Assembly (NCBI GenBank): GCA_013140575.1
Contig: JABFSN010000084.1
Location: 1 to 55,222, forward strand
Source of the DNA: Phycisphaerales bacterium
GTDB lineage: Bacteria > Planctomycetota > Phycisphaerae > UBA1845
Reading direction: 5' to 3'
DNA: 55,222 bases
Positions within the stretch are counted from its first letter, which is position 1, and every line of letters begins with the position of its first letter. Position numbers and translations under genes: made by a program. Below are positions 46,103 to 54,708 of the stretch, piece after piece. The notes beneath the pieces are model-generated. The model worked only from the letters and a program-made list of their open reading frames with translations. It did no database searches and was not told the origin of the DNA.

Positions 46103-46795
46103 ATGTCACGAATCGGCATGATCGCCGTCTATGCGGCCGCCGCCCTGGCGATGGCGGTCGCCGCCGCGATCATCGTGTTCCCCGGCGAGGCCATCTGGTT
46201 GGCGGTGGCGTTGGTGCCGGCGGCCCTTCTGGCGATGCTCCTGGTCAATTTGCGGGCGCCGGCGGACCAGTCGCTGCGGCTCTCGCAACCGTCCTGGCAA
46301 CCGCCGTCCCCTTCCACAAGCGTTGTTCCCGTCGAACGGCAGGGCGAACATCGGCAGCCGGGCGGCGGCGGCCGCGGAGGCCGCGGCGCCGAAGTCTGGA
46401 CCGGAACGATTCGCATTCGTCCGTCGCTCGGCCAACCCATGTGCATGGTGCCGCTCCGCGTGGCATTGGGAGGCGAGCCCCTCACCGTCCACCTGCTACC
46501 CATTGAAACCACGTCCACGCGGCCGCCGCGAATCACCGCGATCGATCTCGTCGACCACGACCCGATTCACGATGCGATTCACCTCCGCGTCATCGTCCGG
46601 CAGCCCGGTCACGCCGCCGCGACCTGCCTTACGCTGGGCCTCCGTAGAATCGACGATAAGTGGGTGCCATTAGATGACACCGATACGGTAACCGCGGAAC
46701 TGCGCCGTCCGGACTGTCCGGCGATGCCCGCGTTCCCAGACGGCGATCGGTGGAGCGACCCCCGGCCATGGTCACCCACGGCCACCGCACGGTAG
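46103..46795 (+). CDS. Membrane-anchored protein of unknown function
   Basis: 230 residues. Two hydrophobic helices (MIAVYAAAALAMAVAAAIIV and IWLAVALVPAALLAMLLV) are followed by a Pro/Gly/Arg-rich linker and a soluble beta-rich domain of about 130 residues. No family is recognised. The position 109 bases after the ExeA-type gene, on the same strand, suggests a shared transcript and a possible envelope function. Start: ATG 46103. Confidence 0.7.
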   Translation: MSRIGMIAVYAAAALAMAVAAAIIVFPGEAIWLAVALVPAALLAMLLVNLRAPADQSLRLSQPSWQPPSPSTSVVPVERQGEHRQPGGGGRGGRGAEVWTGTIRIRPSLGQPMCMVPLRVALGGEPLTVHLLPIETTSTRPPRITAIDLVDHDPIHDAIHLRVIVRQPGHAAATCLTLGLRRIDDKWVPLDDTDTVTAELRRPDCPAMPAFPDGDRWSDPRPWSPTATAR

Positions 46796-46950
46796 CGCCC
46801 GTTCCGGTTGCAACGGCGGAAACCACGGCGCCCGCGAGGAAGTCACTCCGATATACGCCGGACATCCCCCGTCCCTTGCTTCGCAAGAAACCGGGCGCGA
46901 CCCGAGAATGCCATATAGTGACACTAAATAGGGAATGAAACCCGGCGTGG

Positions 46951-47274
46951 TCAGTCCGCACGCGCCGACGACCGTCGGGCATGTGCCGCGTGCGCTTCGG
47001 CGGCCGCGCGGCGCTGGTCCGCGCCGGACGGAACCGGGTCGATGCCCCCGATGGCGAACGGGTGGCAGCGGGCCAATCGCCGCAGCGCCAGGCCGGCGCC
47101 GCGGAGGAAACCGAATCGCGACAAGGCCTCGATCGCGTACGCGCTGCACGACGGGCAGTATTTGCACGTCCCGATCAGAAACGGCCGGACGATGGCCTGG
47201 TACACCAGCACGGCGGCAATCGCGATTCGTGCCGGAACCGGTGCGGCGCCCATCATCGCGCGACGAATCATCAC
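46951..47274 (-). CDS. yidD: YidD-family membrane protein insertion efficiency factor
   Basis: 107 residues. It has YQAIVRPFLIGTCKYCPSC, then SAYAIEALSRFGFLRGAGL and RRLARCHPFAIGGIDPVP. This is the full YidD signature, including the conserved Cys residues and the RCHP motif. YidD aids insertion of inner-membrane proteins by YidC. Neither yidC nor rnpA nor rpmH is adjacent, which differs from the usual cluster. The start (ATG 47274) overlaps the stop of the lipoprotein esterase gene as ATGA, so it is translated by coupling. The C-terminal 30 residues are Ala/Arg-rich. Confidence 0.93.
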   Translation of the reverse strand: MMIRRAMMGAAPVPARIAIAAVLVYQAIVRPFLIGTCKYCPSCSAYAIEALSRFGFLRGAGLALRRLARCHPFAIGGIDPVPSGADQRRAAAEAHAAHARRSSARAD

Positions 47275-48575
47275 CGCGGTCCCTGCGCCCCCGTGACCGC
47301 GACGGTGGTCGTGGCGCGATAGTCCCGACCGTCGCGGGCCGTCACCAGCAGCTCGATGGCGTGTTGGCCGGGGTCGTCGAGCACGGTCTGTCCATTCAGA
47401 CCGTTGGAAAGCGGAACGCCGTTTTCAAACCACGTCGCCGTCGCGTGCGTACGCATCCACTCAGGCACGATTGCGGAATAGCGCACGACGAGCGGCGCGG
47501 CGCCGTTCATCGGGTCGATCTTGATTCGCACCGCGCCGTCGGGCGGTCGCCGGTCGGTCCCCACGCGCAGGGACGATTCGGGCGGGGGCACCGGCGTGGA
47601 ACGCAAGACCGCGGCCCGGCCGGTGGCCGGGGTGGACGGCGAACGCGGCGCGGTCCGCATGGAGGAACCGTCGGATCGCGGTACGACATCGGCGTTGATC
47701 GGACGCGGGGGCGCGTTGGCCGCGGGCGGCGGCGCGAAATTCGCGGCCGGCGGCGGGGTTCCATCGGGACCATGGGGCACCGGTTGGGGAATGACCTGCA
47801 TGCGGGCCAGTTCGATCGGCGGCGTCTTCGGCTCGGCGCCGATGACGCGGGCGAAGAACTCGGCGGCCACGCCCGGCGTGCGTTCGTGACCCTGCTTTTC
47901 GAACACGGCGAACGTCAGATCGAACCCCTGCCGGGCGTACCATTCGGCCGCCTGATGCGATTCGCGGCGGCAGATTTTGAAATCGTTTTCCGTGTAGAAA
48001 ATCCCGATCTTGCGATCCCGGTAGCGCGGCACATTGGCCGGCTCGAGAATGTCCGCGTTGAAATTGGACTGCTTGACGGCCAGGCAGGTGAACCGTTCAG
48101 GATGGCGGTTGAACATAAAGTGGGCGACGTAACCGCCGTAGGACCAGCTGGTGGCCAGCACCTTATTCGGATCGACGTCGGCGATGCGGTTGACCTCGTC
48201 AAGAATGGCCAGCGTGGCCTGTTCGTCGCGCTTCAACGCTGCGTTGTTCGGATCCTCCAGCGGCAGGGGCGCGGAGAACGCGGCCACGCGCAGCGTGGGG
48301 GCGCAGACCACAAAGCCGTAACGGTCGGCCTCCTGCTGCCATTCGCGAATCTGCTTGCCGTCGTCGTCGAACGGCTTCATGCCGTGGAAAGTGACGACGA
48401 GCGGATACCGCGTGCGCAAATCACCGGGCGGGCGCTGGTCGTAGCCCTCGGGCAGGTAGAGCCAGTAGGCGGCATCCATCGTCGGCTCACGCAGGTGGTG
48501 AACCTGCCCGCGGCCCGGCTGCTGTCCGACGACGCAGCCGGTCAGGAACGGCAACGCGGCGATGCAGGACAGCAC
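47271..48575 (-). CDS. Lipoprotein alpha/beta hydrolase (esterase-like) with C-terminal Ig/PKD-like domain
   Basis: About 434 residues from GTG 48575. The signal core IAALPFLTGC holds a lipobox, so the mature enzyme should be lipidated. The hydrolase domain has YPLVVTFHGMKPF and the nucleophile Ser in SWSYGGY, typical of PHB-depolymerase/feruloyl-esterase-type enzymes. A Pro/Ala-rich linker and an Ig-like end (THATATWFENGVPLSNG) follow. GTG 48575 leaves no charged n-region and no ribosome binding site, and the frame stays open upstream through repeat R4 and R1, so the true start may have been altered by the repeats. The stop overlaps yidD as ATGA. The substrate is unknown. Confidence 0.82.
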   Translation of the reverse strand: MLSCIAALPFLTGCVVGQQPGRGQVHHLREPTMDAAYWLYLPEGYDQRPPGDLRTRYPLVVTFHGMKPFDDDGKQIREWQQEADRYGFVVCAPTLRVAAFSAPLPLEDPNNAALKRDEQATLAILDEVNRIADVDPNKVLATSWSYGGYVAHFMFNRHPERFTCLAVKQSNFNADILEPANVPRYRDRKIGIFYTENDFKICRRESHQAAEWYARQGFDLTFAVFEKQGHERTPGVAAEFFARVIGAEPKTPPIELARMQVIPQPVPHGPDGTPPPAANFAPPPAANAPPRPINADVVPRSDGSSMRTAPRSPSTPATGRAAVLRSTPVPPPESSLRVGTDRRPPDGAVRIKIDPMNGAAPLVVRYSAIVPEWMRTHATATWFENGVPLSNGLNGQTVLDDPGQHAIELLVTARDGRDYRATTTVAVTGAQGPR

Positions 48576-48613
48576 CCACCATGGGCGACCGGTCCCGTAT
48601 GTGTATCGCGTGT

Positions 48614-48713
48614 GAAATCCGAAATCAGAGCCGCGGGCGCAAGCCCGTGGACGCCTGAAACGCGGAACGCCTTCGATCCGCCAATCACCGGGCCTGCGCC
48701 CGGTGCTCTGAAA
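48614..48713. repeat. Dispersed repeat R4, copy 2
   Basis: Modules match copy 1: GAAATCCGAAATCAGAGCCG, then GGCGCAAGCCCG and CACCGGGCCTGCGCCCGGTG with a final CTGAAAC. It lies 40-140 bases upstream of the lipoprotein esterase start, and its reading frame continues in frame with that gene. Confidence 0.8.
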
Positions 48714-48734
48714 CGGACGGCATGAGCGCGACAG

Positions 48735-48776
48735 GCGCCCAACCCATGTGTTCACGGGCAAGATGCCCGTGCCACC
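48735..48776. repeat. Dispersed repeat R1, inverted copy
   Basis: Read on the minus strand it is GGTGGCACGGGCATCTTGCC, then CGTGAACACATGGGTTGGG. It is directly adjacent to R4 copy 2 and upstream of the lipoprotein esterase. Translated in that gene's frame it again gives TGILPV. Confidence 0.7.
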
Positions 48777-48905
48777 GTCGGTCGGGCGCGATGTTCGAGC
48801 GTTCGGGATCATCGAGGAAACTCCCGGCGCGGACCGCGCCGCGCCCGGACCATGCTAGCCGCCGTTTGGATTGATGCCAACCCGAACCGACGGAGTCCTG
48901 CCGTT

Positions 48906-49079
48906 TTATCGACCGAAGGGGAATGCAGGCCTTAGCGAAGGGGCGGAACCCATGAACGCATCCGCGGATTTCGCGGGTTGCCTGCCGCACGCAGTCGTGA
49001 TGGTGGCCCCGCGTTCCCACACGGTACACGCGGCCACGCTGATGGCGCTGTTCAGGCCCCCAGACATAGGAAACCCGAA
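48906..49079 (-). pseudogene. Possible truncated 3' end of a SpoU-type RNA methyltransferase gene
   Basis: A 57-codon open stretch with FGFPMSGGLNSAISVAA at its start, resembling the C-terminal knot motif of SpoU-type RNA 2'-O-methyltransferases (general pattern PMxGxxxSLNVSVAA). The rest of the gene is missing: within a few bases upstream the sequence becomes repeat R5. It may be the scar of a gene cut by repeat insertion. The match rests on about 17 residues and is tentative. Confidence 0.3.
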
Positions 49080-49085
49080 CAGGAT

Positions 49086-49178
49086 GTGTCATCCAGCGCG
49101 CGGCGAACGATCTCGCGCGGCGAAGCATCTCGATCCGACGCGATTCTTCGGTCGTCTTCGGCGACCTCAGAATGACCG
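49086..49178. repeat. Dispersed repeat R5 (CHPERSEG-type)
   Basis: Begins GTGTCATCCAGCGCGCGGCG, includes GCATCTCGATCCGACGCGAT and ends with CCTCAGAATGACCG. Translated, it gives the SRAAKHLDPTRFF and LRRPQND motifs known from artefactual small proteins (CHPERSEGSRAAKHLDPTRFF-type) in many bacterial genomes. Any small protein called here should be rejected. It abuts the possible methyltransferase remnant. Confidence 0.85.
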
Positions 49179-49218
49179 CCTGTTGTCGATTTTCCTTCCG
49201 CAAGCTCCTGTTAAGCTT

Positions 49219-49590
49219 CTATCGTGACATGGTCACGCCGAATTTTTTCAGGGCCTCGTTTTCCGTGTCGGCGAACTGCAGCAGTTTGTCCAGCCGGGTG
49301 ATCTTGAACAACTTCATGATGCCGTCCGAAGCGCCGACCAGAAACATCTGCCCCTTCGCCTTGCGATAGGCCTCCTGCAGTGGAATCAGCACGCCGAGGG
49401 CGGCCGACGACAGGTGCTTGACCTTGGTGATGTCCAGGATCAGCTTCCGCTTGTCCTGTTTCTCGATCAGGTTGAACAGCGCGACCCTCAACTCCTCGAT
49501 ATGCTGGGGGTCGATCACCGACGAATCCTCGACGGTGGCCACGGTTACGTCCTGTATGGTCTGAATCACAATCCGCGTTTTCTGGAGCAT
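49219..49590 (-). CDS. STAS-domain anti-sigma-factor antagonist-like protein
   Basis: 123 residues, the full length of a stand-alone STAS protein. Landmarks are TVATVEDSSVIDPQHIEELR, LILDITKVKHLSSAALGVLI and KLFKITRLDKLLQFADTENEAL. The Ser pair in KHLSSAALG is where SpoIIAA-type proteins are phosphorylated. A partner-switching role, releasing a sigma factor or regulating stress signalling, is inferred. No anti-sigma kinase or sigma gene lies nearby, so its partner is elsewhere. Start: ATG 49590. It is divergent from rplM. Confidence 0.9.
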   Translation of the reverse strand: MLQKTRIVIQTIQDVTVATVEDSSVIDPQHIEELRVALFNLIEKQDKRKLILDITKVKHLSSAALGVLIPLQEAYRKAKGQMFLVGASDGIMKLFKITRLDKLLQFADTENEALKKFGVTMSR

Positions 49591-49664
49591 GGGCGGCCAT
49601 CCTACGGCCCATGCGACCGGATTTCCAGCCTGAAAAACGGCAATTGCCCCGCCCGGCGAGCCCC

Positions 49665-49692
49665 TTGACGCGGCCGGGCGGGCGGCTATGCT
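49665..49692 (+). promoter_or_regulatory. Sigma70-type promoter for rplM-rpsI
   Basis: TTGACG (49665-49670), a 16-base spacer and TATGCT (49687-49692). The predicted start is near 49699, giving a leader of about 50 bases before ATG 49751. No L13-binding leader structure could be judged by eye. Confidence 0.65.
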
Positions 49693-49750
49693 GGCCGATC
49701 CCGATGCGTCCGCGTGGCGGCCATGGGAATTTACGTCGAAGGTGTTGGGT

Positions 49751-50194
49751 ATGGCAAAAAGCGTAATGCGAACGACGTTCCTAAAGTCGGCCGAGATCGA
49801 GCAGGACTGGTACCATGTGGACGGGGCCGGCCAGATTCTGGGGCGGCTGTCCGTCAAGATCGCCAACGTGCTGATGGGCAAGCACAAGCCGACGTACGCT
49901 TCCTACGTGGACACCGGCGATTTCGTCGTGGTGACCAACGTCGGCAAGTTGAAGATCACCGGCAACAAGCTCGAACAGAACGAATACGCCCGCTATTCCG
50001 GCTATTGCGGCGGGTACAAGACCACGCCTATGAGCGAGGTCTTTGAAGAGCGGCCCGAGCGCGTTCTGCACGCGTCCGTCCGGCGCATGCTGCCCAAGAA
50101 TGCCTTGGGACGGCGGATGTTGAAGAAGCTGAAGATGTATCGCGAGGACGCGCACCCGCACGCGGCCCAGCAGCCCAAGGAATGGAGTTTCTGA
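49751..50194 (+). CDS. rplM: 50S ribosomal protein L13
   Basis: 147 residues, the usual size. Family landmarks are WYHVDGAGQILGRLSVKIA, LMGKHKPTY, GDFVVVTNVGKLKITGNK and the late VRRMLPKNALGRRMLKKLKMY. It binds 23S rRNA early in large-subunit assembly. Start: ATG 49751; the frame is open further upstream, but homology begins here and the promoter lies before it. rpsI follows after 93 bases, the standard pair in bacteria. Confidence 0.97.
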   Translation: MAKSVMRTTFLKSAEIEQDWYHVDGAGQILGRLSVKIANVLMGKHKPTYASYVDTGDFVVVTNVGKLKITGNKLEQNEYARYSGYCGGYKTTPMSEVFEERPERVLHASVRRMLPKNALGRRMLKKLKMYREDAHPHAAQQPKEWSF

Positions 50195-50287
50195 TCTACG
50201 ACGACCGCGTCTGGATCACGCATGCGTGGCGCGGTGCGAAATGGGGCGAGGGCGAACTGACAGGTACTGATTGAGGAGCCATCATCC

Positions 50288-50797
50288 GTGACCGAAGAAA
50301 CGACACCGACGCCCGCAACGCCGCATACGCCGCCGCCGACGGCCGCATCGATTATGTCCGGTGAACCGACGGCCGCTCCGTCGCACGCGGCCGCTCCTCC
50401 GCGGGCGGCGCATCAACCGATCTGGGGCACGGGCCGGCGCAAGACCGCCGTCGCCCGGGTTCGCCTCGTTCCGGGCACCGGTGAAATCCGCATCAACGAC
50501 CGCAAGCTCGACGAATTCTTCCATATCGAGGACCACCGCTTGGCCGTCATGCAGCCGCTGCTGGCTGCGGGCGCCGAAAAACACGTCAACGTGTTCGTGA
50601 ATGTCGTCGGCGGGGGCATCACCGGTCAATCCGGCGCCGTCCGCATGGGCTTGGCCCGGGCTTTGTGCAAGTGGAACGCCGACTGCGAACCCAAAATGCG
50701 CGAAGGTCGCTACCTGACCCGCGACAGCCGCAAAGTCGAGCGCAAAAAATACGGCCGCTCCGGCGCAAGAAAGCGCTTCCAGTTCTCGAAACGGTAG
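50288..50797 (+). CDS. rpsI: 30S ribosomal protein S9 with N-terminal extension
   Basis: 169 residues against about 130 usual. The first 45 residues are a Pro/Ala/Thr-rich extension before the conserved body starts at GTGRRKTAVARVRLVPGTG. The C-terminal tail RYLTRDSRKVERKKYG and final GARKRFQFSKR place it near the ribosomal P site. Start: GTG 50288, with GAGGAG about 10 bases upstream. The extension looks real, since no start codon with a ribosome binding site lies nearer the conserved body. Confidence 0.96.
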   Translation: MTEETTPTPATPHTPPPTAASIMSGEPTAAPSHAAAPPRAAHQPIWGTGRRKTAVARVRLVPGTGEIRINDRKLDEFFHIEDHRLAVMQPLLAAGAEKHVNVFVNVVGGGITGQSGAVRMGLARALCKWNADCEPKMREGRYLTRDSRKVERKKYGRSGARKRFQFSKR

Positions 50798-51404
50798 CAG
50801 TCCGGCAGGTGCGAATCGGATTGCAACTTCCGCTACGGGCTCGCGCAGGGTTTCCAGAATCTTGGGCGGAGTCCGTCCTTTTTCCGAGCCGCTGCCGTGA
50901 ATGCGCCCGAAAAAGGAGCAGACCAAGAGAACCGATACTCCAGCTCCGTTCCGAGTATCGCAAAAAAAGCGCATTGAGTTAGAGACGCGACACTTGCTCC
51001 TGTTCCCGCAAGGGGTCGAGCGGCATCGTCACCGCGTCAAGTGACAACTCGGTCCGCGTTTGGGACAGCGTCCCCGGGCGCGTTCGCTATCGACAACTCA
51101 AAAACCTCGGACTGCGCTGACCCCAGTCCCCGGCCCGGTCCGATTCCGCTTCCTCGGCTTTCACCGCGCGACCCACCGCCTCGCCCCGGGCTTCCACGAT
51201 CTCGATTACTCCGGCCTCGAGGCCGAACGGGCAACCCCCTGTAGTAGCGTTCACAACAGATTCGCAGGAGAACTTCGTTGCTTCACGATCGGTGAATCTT
51301 CGTTCTTCGGATTTCACCCTGCGAACGTAGGGGTACCGTCGGCGACGTCTGAGTCGGTTGACTTTTTTGACCGGGGGCCTTGCCCGGCGATACCCTGTCC
51401 ATCC
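50798..51404. other. Gap with an inverted repeat and a possible decayed rtcB 5' duplication
   Basis: About 600 bases without a clear gene. CGATACTC (50933-50940) and GAGTATCG (50953-50960) form an 8-bp stem, followed by a run of A, so it is not a plus-strand terminator. Around 51237-51285 the rtcB frame encodes SVHNRFAGELR, similar to the true rtcB start SVDKRFEGKLE, which may be a decayed duplicate of the gene's 5' end. This is tentative. Confidence 0.4.
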
Positions 51405-52865
51405 GTGGACAAGCGGTTCGAAGGAAAATTGGAGCGCCTCGACGCCTGCCGTTGGCGCATTCCGAAATCGCACAAGCCGGGCATGCGCGTCGACGGCATC
51501 GTCTACGCCGACGATCGCCTCGTCGAGTCGATCCGCAACGACTATTCGCTCGAACAGGTGGCCAACGTCGCCTGCCTGCCGGGCATCGTGCGGCACAGTC
51601 TGGCCATGCCCGACATCCATTTTGGTTACGGCTTCTGCATCGGCGGCGTAGCCGCCACGAACCCGGCCGACGGCGGCGTCATCAGCCCCGGGGGCGTCGG
51701 TTACGACATCAACTGCGGCGTTCGGTTGATCCGCACCAACCTGACCGAGGCCGACGTCCGCCCGCGATTGAACGACCTGGTCAATCAGCTATTCCGCGAC
51801 GTACCCACCGGCGTGGGCGCAAGGAGCCCGGTGCAATTCACCCGGCAGGAATTGAAACAACTGATGCGCGAAGGTTCGAAGTTCGTGGTCGATCGCGGCT
51901 ACGGGCTGGCCGACGATGTTGAGGTCACCGAGGGTCATGGTCGGCTCGACGGCGCCGATCCCGACGCCGTCTCCGAACGGGCCGTCGAACGCGGCATGGG
52001 GCAATGCGGCACGCTCGGCTCGGGCAATCATTTCATGGAAGTGCAGGTGGTGCAGAAGATATTCGAACCCACCGCCGCGGAGGTCATGGGACTGCGCGAG
52101 GGGGGCGTCTGCGTGATGATCCATTCCGGATCCCGAGGCCTGGGCTATCAGGTCTGCGACGATTACGTGCGGGAGCTCAACGACACGCCGCGCAAGTTCG
52201 GCATTGATCTTCCCGACCCGCAACTGGTCTGCGCCCCGGTGCACTCCAACGAAGGGCAGCGCTACCTGGCGGCCATGCGCGCGGCCGCCAACTACGCCTG
52301 GTGCAACCGGCAGATTCTGACGCACCTGGCCCGCGGGGCGTTCGAACATCTGTTCAAACTACGCCCGCCGCAACTGGGCATGACCATGATATACGACGTG
52401 GCCCACAACATCGCCAAAATGGAGCCCTACGACGTGGACGGCAAATCGTGCCAACTGTGCGTGCATCGCAAGGGGGCGACGCGGGCCTTTCCGCCCGGAC
52501 ATCCCGAAATTCCCCGGCGCTACCGCGACATCGGCCAACCCGTTTTGATCCCCGGCGACATGGGCCGCAACAGTTACGTGCTCGTCGGACGCGAGGGGTC
52601 GATGAAGGAAACGTTCGGCAGCAGTTGCCACGGCGCCGGGCGGTTGATGTCGCGCGGGGCGGCCATCCGCGACGCCAAGGGACGGTCCATCCGCAACGAG
52701 CTTCTCGAAAAAGGCATCGTCGCCCGGGCCCGCGGCCGCACCGGTCTCGACGAAGAACAACCCGCCGCCTATAAGGACGTGAACGAAGTCGTCCACGTCG
52801 TCGACGCCGCGGGCCTCAGCCAGCGCGTCTGCCAACTCCGCCCCATCGGCGTCATCAAGGGATGA
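51405..52865 (+). CDS. rtcB: RNA-splicing ligase RtcB
   Basis: 486 residues from GTG 51405, matching the RtcB family length. The metal site includes GGVGYDINCGVR (Asp101, Cys104), later SGNHF and IHSGSRGLG, and the nucleophile His409 in CHGAGR. It joins a 2',3'-cyclic phosphate or 3'-phosphate RNA end to a 5'-OH end using GTP and manganese, for RNA repair. The frame is open 345 bases upstream, but nothing there matches the family except a possible partial duplicate. No rtcA or archease gene is in the window. It is convergent with a secreted alpha/beta hydrolase gene. Confidence 0.95.
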   Translation: MDKRFEGKLERLDACRWRIPKSHKPGMRVDGIVYADDRLVESIRNDYSLEQVANVACLPGIVRHSLAMPDIHFGYGFCIGGVAATNPADGGVISPGGVGYDINCGVRLIRTNLTEADVRPRLNDLVNQLFRDVPTGVGARSPVQFTRQELKQLMREGSKFVVDRGYGLADDVEVTEGHGRLDGADPDAVSERAVERGMGQCGTLGSGNHFMEVQVVQKIFEPTAAEVMGLREGGVCVMIHSGSRGLGYQVCDDYVRELNDTPRKFGIDLPDPQLVCAPVHSNEGQRYLAAMRAAANYAWCNRQILTHLARGAFEHLFKLRPPQLGMTMIYDVAHNIAKMEPYDVDGKSCQLCVHRKGATRAFPPGHPEIPRRYRDIGQPVLIPGDMGRNSYVLVGREGSMKETFGSSCHGAGRLMSRGAAIRDAKGRSIRNELLEKGIVARARGRTGLDEEQPAAYKDVNEVVHVVDAAGLSQRVCQLRPIGVIKG

Positions 52866-52869
52866 CCCG

Positions 52870-53772
52870 TCACCGTGACTTGGTTCCGCTGCAGAGTTCC
52901 TTGACCACATCCGCGACGTGTCGGTTGAATTCCTCCGGCCGTTCGAGCATCGGGTAATGGCCAGTATGTTTCATAACCACTACGTCGAAATCGGCAAGCA
53001 CCTTCCTGACCGAGTCGACGTCCGTTTGATAAAGGTCACCGTTGATCGCCCGTAGTGGAACCGCGAGCTTCCGGGCGGAGGGTGCCGGGCTGTATCCGGC
53101 CACGGAAAGGAACATGGCATGGGCCGCGTCGGGCGGAGTCTTCTGCATGCGGTTTTCGACGTCGACCAGCAGCGCGGGATTCACATCGGAGTGGAGGAGC
53201 ATCTTCACCATGCTCTTCACGCTGCCGGAATAGTCAGCTCGAAACGCCGCGGCTCGTTGGCCCGCTTCCTCGGCGGTCATCGAGTAGTCGAGGCTTTGGA
53301 AGGTGTCGATGCCGACGACGCCGATGACGCGGTCGGAAACGAGCAAGGCGGCTTCGATGGCCGTCGGCCCGCCGAGCGAATTGCCGAAGAGAATGACCCG
53401 CGTCAGCTTCTCGGCATCGACGACGGCTTTGACATCGCCGCCGAACTCCGCAAGCCCCCATTTCACGCGGTTCGCGCCGGACTCGCCGTGTCCGGCAAGG
53501 TCCAAGGCCACAACGCGGTAGTTGCCGGCGAAGGCCCTGATCTGTCCGTCGTAAAATGCCCGGTCGGCTAATCCGCCGTGGACGAAGACGAGCGCAGTCT
53601 CACCGGTCCCGGCCACGGAGTAGACAAGGGTCACCCCGTCGGGCGCCTGGCACGTTTTGCGTTCAACGGTCGGCGACGTTGAATCGGCCCATCGTTCCGC
53701 GGCGCCGCATGTCGCCACACACGTCGCGATCGCGATCGCTCCCATTTTGATTACGCTTGATTCGTCTCGCAT
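52870..53772 (-). CDS. Secreted alpha/beta hydrolase
   Basis: 300 residues. A weak signal peptide (MGAIAIATCVATCGAAERW) is followed by the alpha/beta fold: oxyanion loop LVFVHGGLADRAFYDGQ, ALDLAGHGESG, nucleophile Ser132 in GNSLGGPTA and catalytic His272 in KHTGHYPMLE. A catalytic acid is expected around the segment AINGDLYQTD. The family holds esterases, haloalkane-type and lactone hydrolases, and the substrate cannot be told. Start: ATG 53772, with AGGA upstream. The gene is convergent with rtcB (4 bases apart). Confidence 0.88.
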   Translation of the reverse strand: MRDESSVIKMGAIAIATCVATCGAAERWADSTSPTVERKTCQAPDGVTLVYSVAGTGETALVFVHGGLADRAFYDGQIRAFAGNYRVVALDLAGHGESGANRVKWGLAEFGGDVKAVVDAEKLTRVILFGNSLGGPTAIEAALLVSDRVIGVVGIDTFQSLDYSMTAEEAGQRAAAFRADYSGSVKSMVKMLLHSDVNPALLVDVENRMQKTPPDAAHAMFLSVAGYSPAPSARKLAVPLRAINGDLYQTDVDSVRKVLADFDVVVMKHTGHYPMLERPEEFNRHVADVVKELCSGTKSR

Positions 53773-53933
53773 GATCCTGCAGGGGACCGTCTGTCGCGAC
53801 GAACAGGCGATCAAGACGCGCCGGGCCGCGGAGTACTCCGCACGCTCGTATCGCGGTTCACATGGCGGGACCATGCTCCCGCCGGCGAAACGTGCGCTCG
53901 CGTCCGACGCACCGACGTCGCGAGATGGGGATA

Positions 53934-54137
53934 CTACTCCCTTGTATTCGGCGACGGCATGGCCGAGACCGGGGTTGCCTGAACATCCCCCATCGTGAGC
54001 GCCGCACCGGGTTCGTCCGATTTATTCTCGCGGCGGGCGCGTTTGACGGCCGCTTTTTGAGTTTTCTTGATGTCGCGATCCCGCTTCTTCTGCTCCCGTT
54101 CGCGTTTCATAACCGACGGACGATTCTTCTTGGCCAT
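53934..54137 (-). CDS. Tiny basic conserved-type protein
   Basis: 67 residues. It begins AKKNRPSVMKREREQKKRDR, and the first 45 residues are highly basic and probably one long helix. Similar Lys/Arg-rich small proteins occur widely in bacteria, with no established function. RNA binding is inferred from charge only. Start: ATG 54137, with GGAG about 8 bases upstream. It is on the opposite strand to the RRM-protein gene further on. Confidence 0.68.
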   Translation of the reverse strand: MAKKNRPSVMKREREQKKRDRDIKKTQKAAVKRARRENKSDEPGAALTMGDVQATPVSAMPSPNTRE

Positions 54138-54708
54138 GATGACTCCATTCCGCGGCTCGCTGTTTGCGAAGCCGATCCCTGTAGCGCCACGCTGCGATGC
54201 CGTCCAACGGGATTTGCCGGAGCCGTGGTGATCCGTGGATGTGGGCAAGTCCAATCGGTGCGGCCACCCTAACCGCATTCGGCGCCCCGCACAAACCCAA
54301 TCGCGGGCTTTCTTATCGCATGGGCGTTCCGGGAAGGCGCCATAGCTGCACGCCCAAGCCCCGACCGCCCTGGCGAGCGCCACGGGCGGTTCCCCGCACG
54401 GAGAGTAATGGGCATGGCGCCACTTCCCGAGCACACGAATTCTTGCGCGGTCGGCCATCCACGGGGAACCGTGTCCGCGATCGGTGCATCCCCGGTCGTA
54501 TTAGTGCTGAAAACGACGATTCAGGAGATGTCTCGACCCGCAACACGAGCCTTGATCCGTCAGCGGGTTGAATGCCGGGCGCGACCGGAAACGCCGCCGC
54601 TACAAGAATCGAAGAAATTTTTTTGGCTCCAATCACGCTTTTTATGGCGTTTCCAGCAAATAGGGGCCGATTTTATGCGATGTTCAGCCGACGATGCGAG
54701 AATTCGGC
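54138..54708. other. Non-coding gap before the RRM-protein promoter
   Basis: About 570 bases. The frames here give Arg/Pro-rich peptides with no recognised motif. The last 110 bases are AT-rich (a run of seven T near 54620, TTTTTATGG near 54640), typical of upstream promoter DNA. No terminator or repeat was recognised. Confidence 0.45.

Noticed and set aside
48871-49227. A 118-codon plus-strand gene
   Set aside because: It reads through repeat R5 (SRAAKHLDPTRFF-type), a known source of artefactual protein calls.
50933-50975. Rho-independent terminator after rpsI
   Set aside because: The 8-bp stem is followed by A residues, not T, on the plus strand, so the orientation is wrong.
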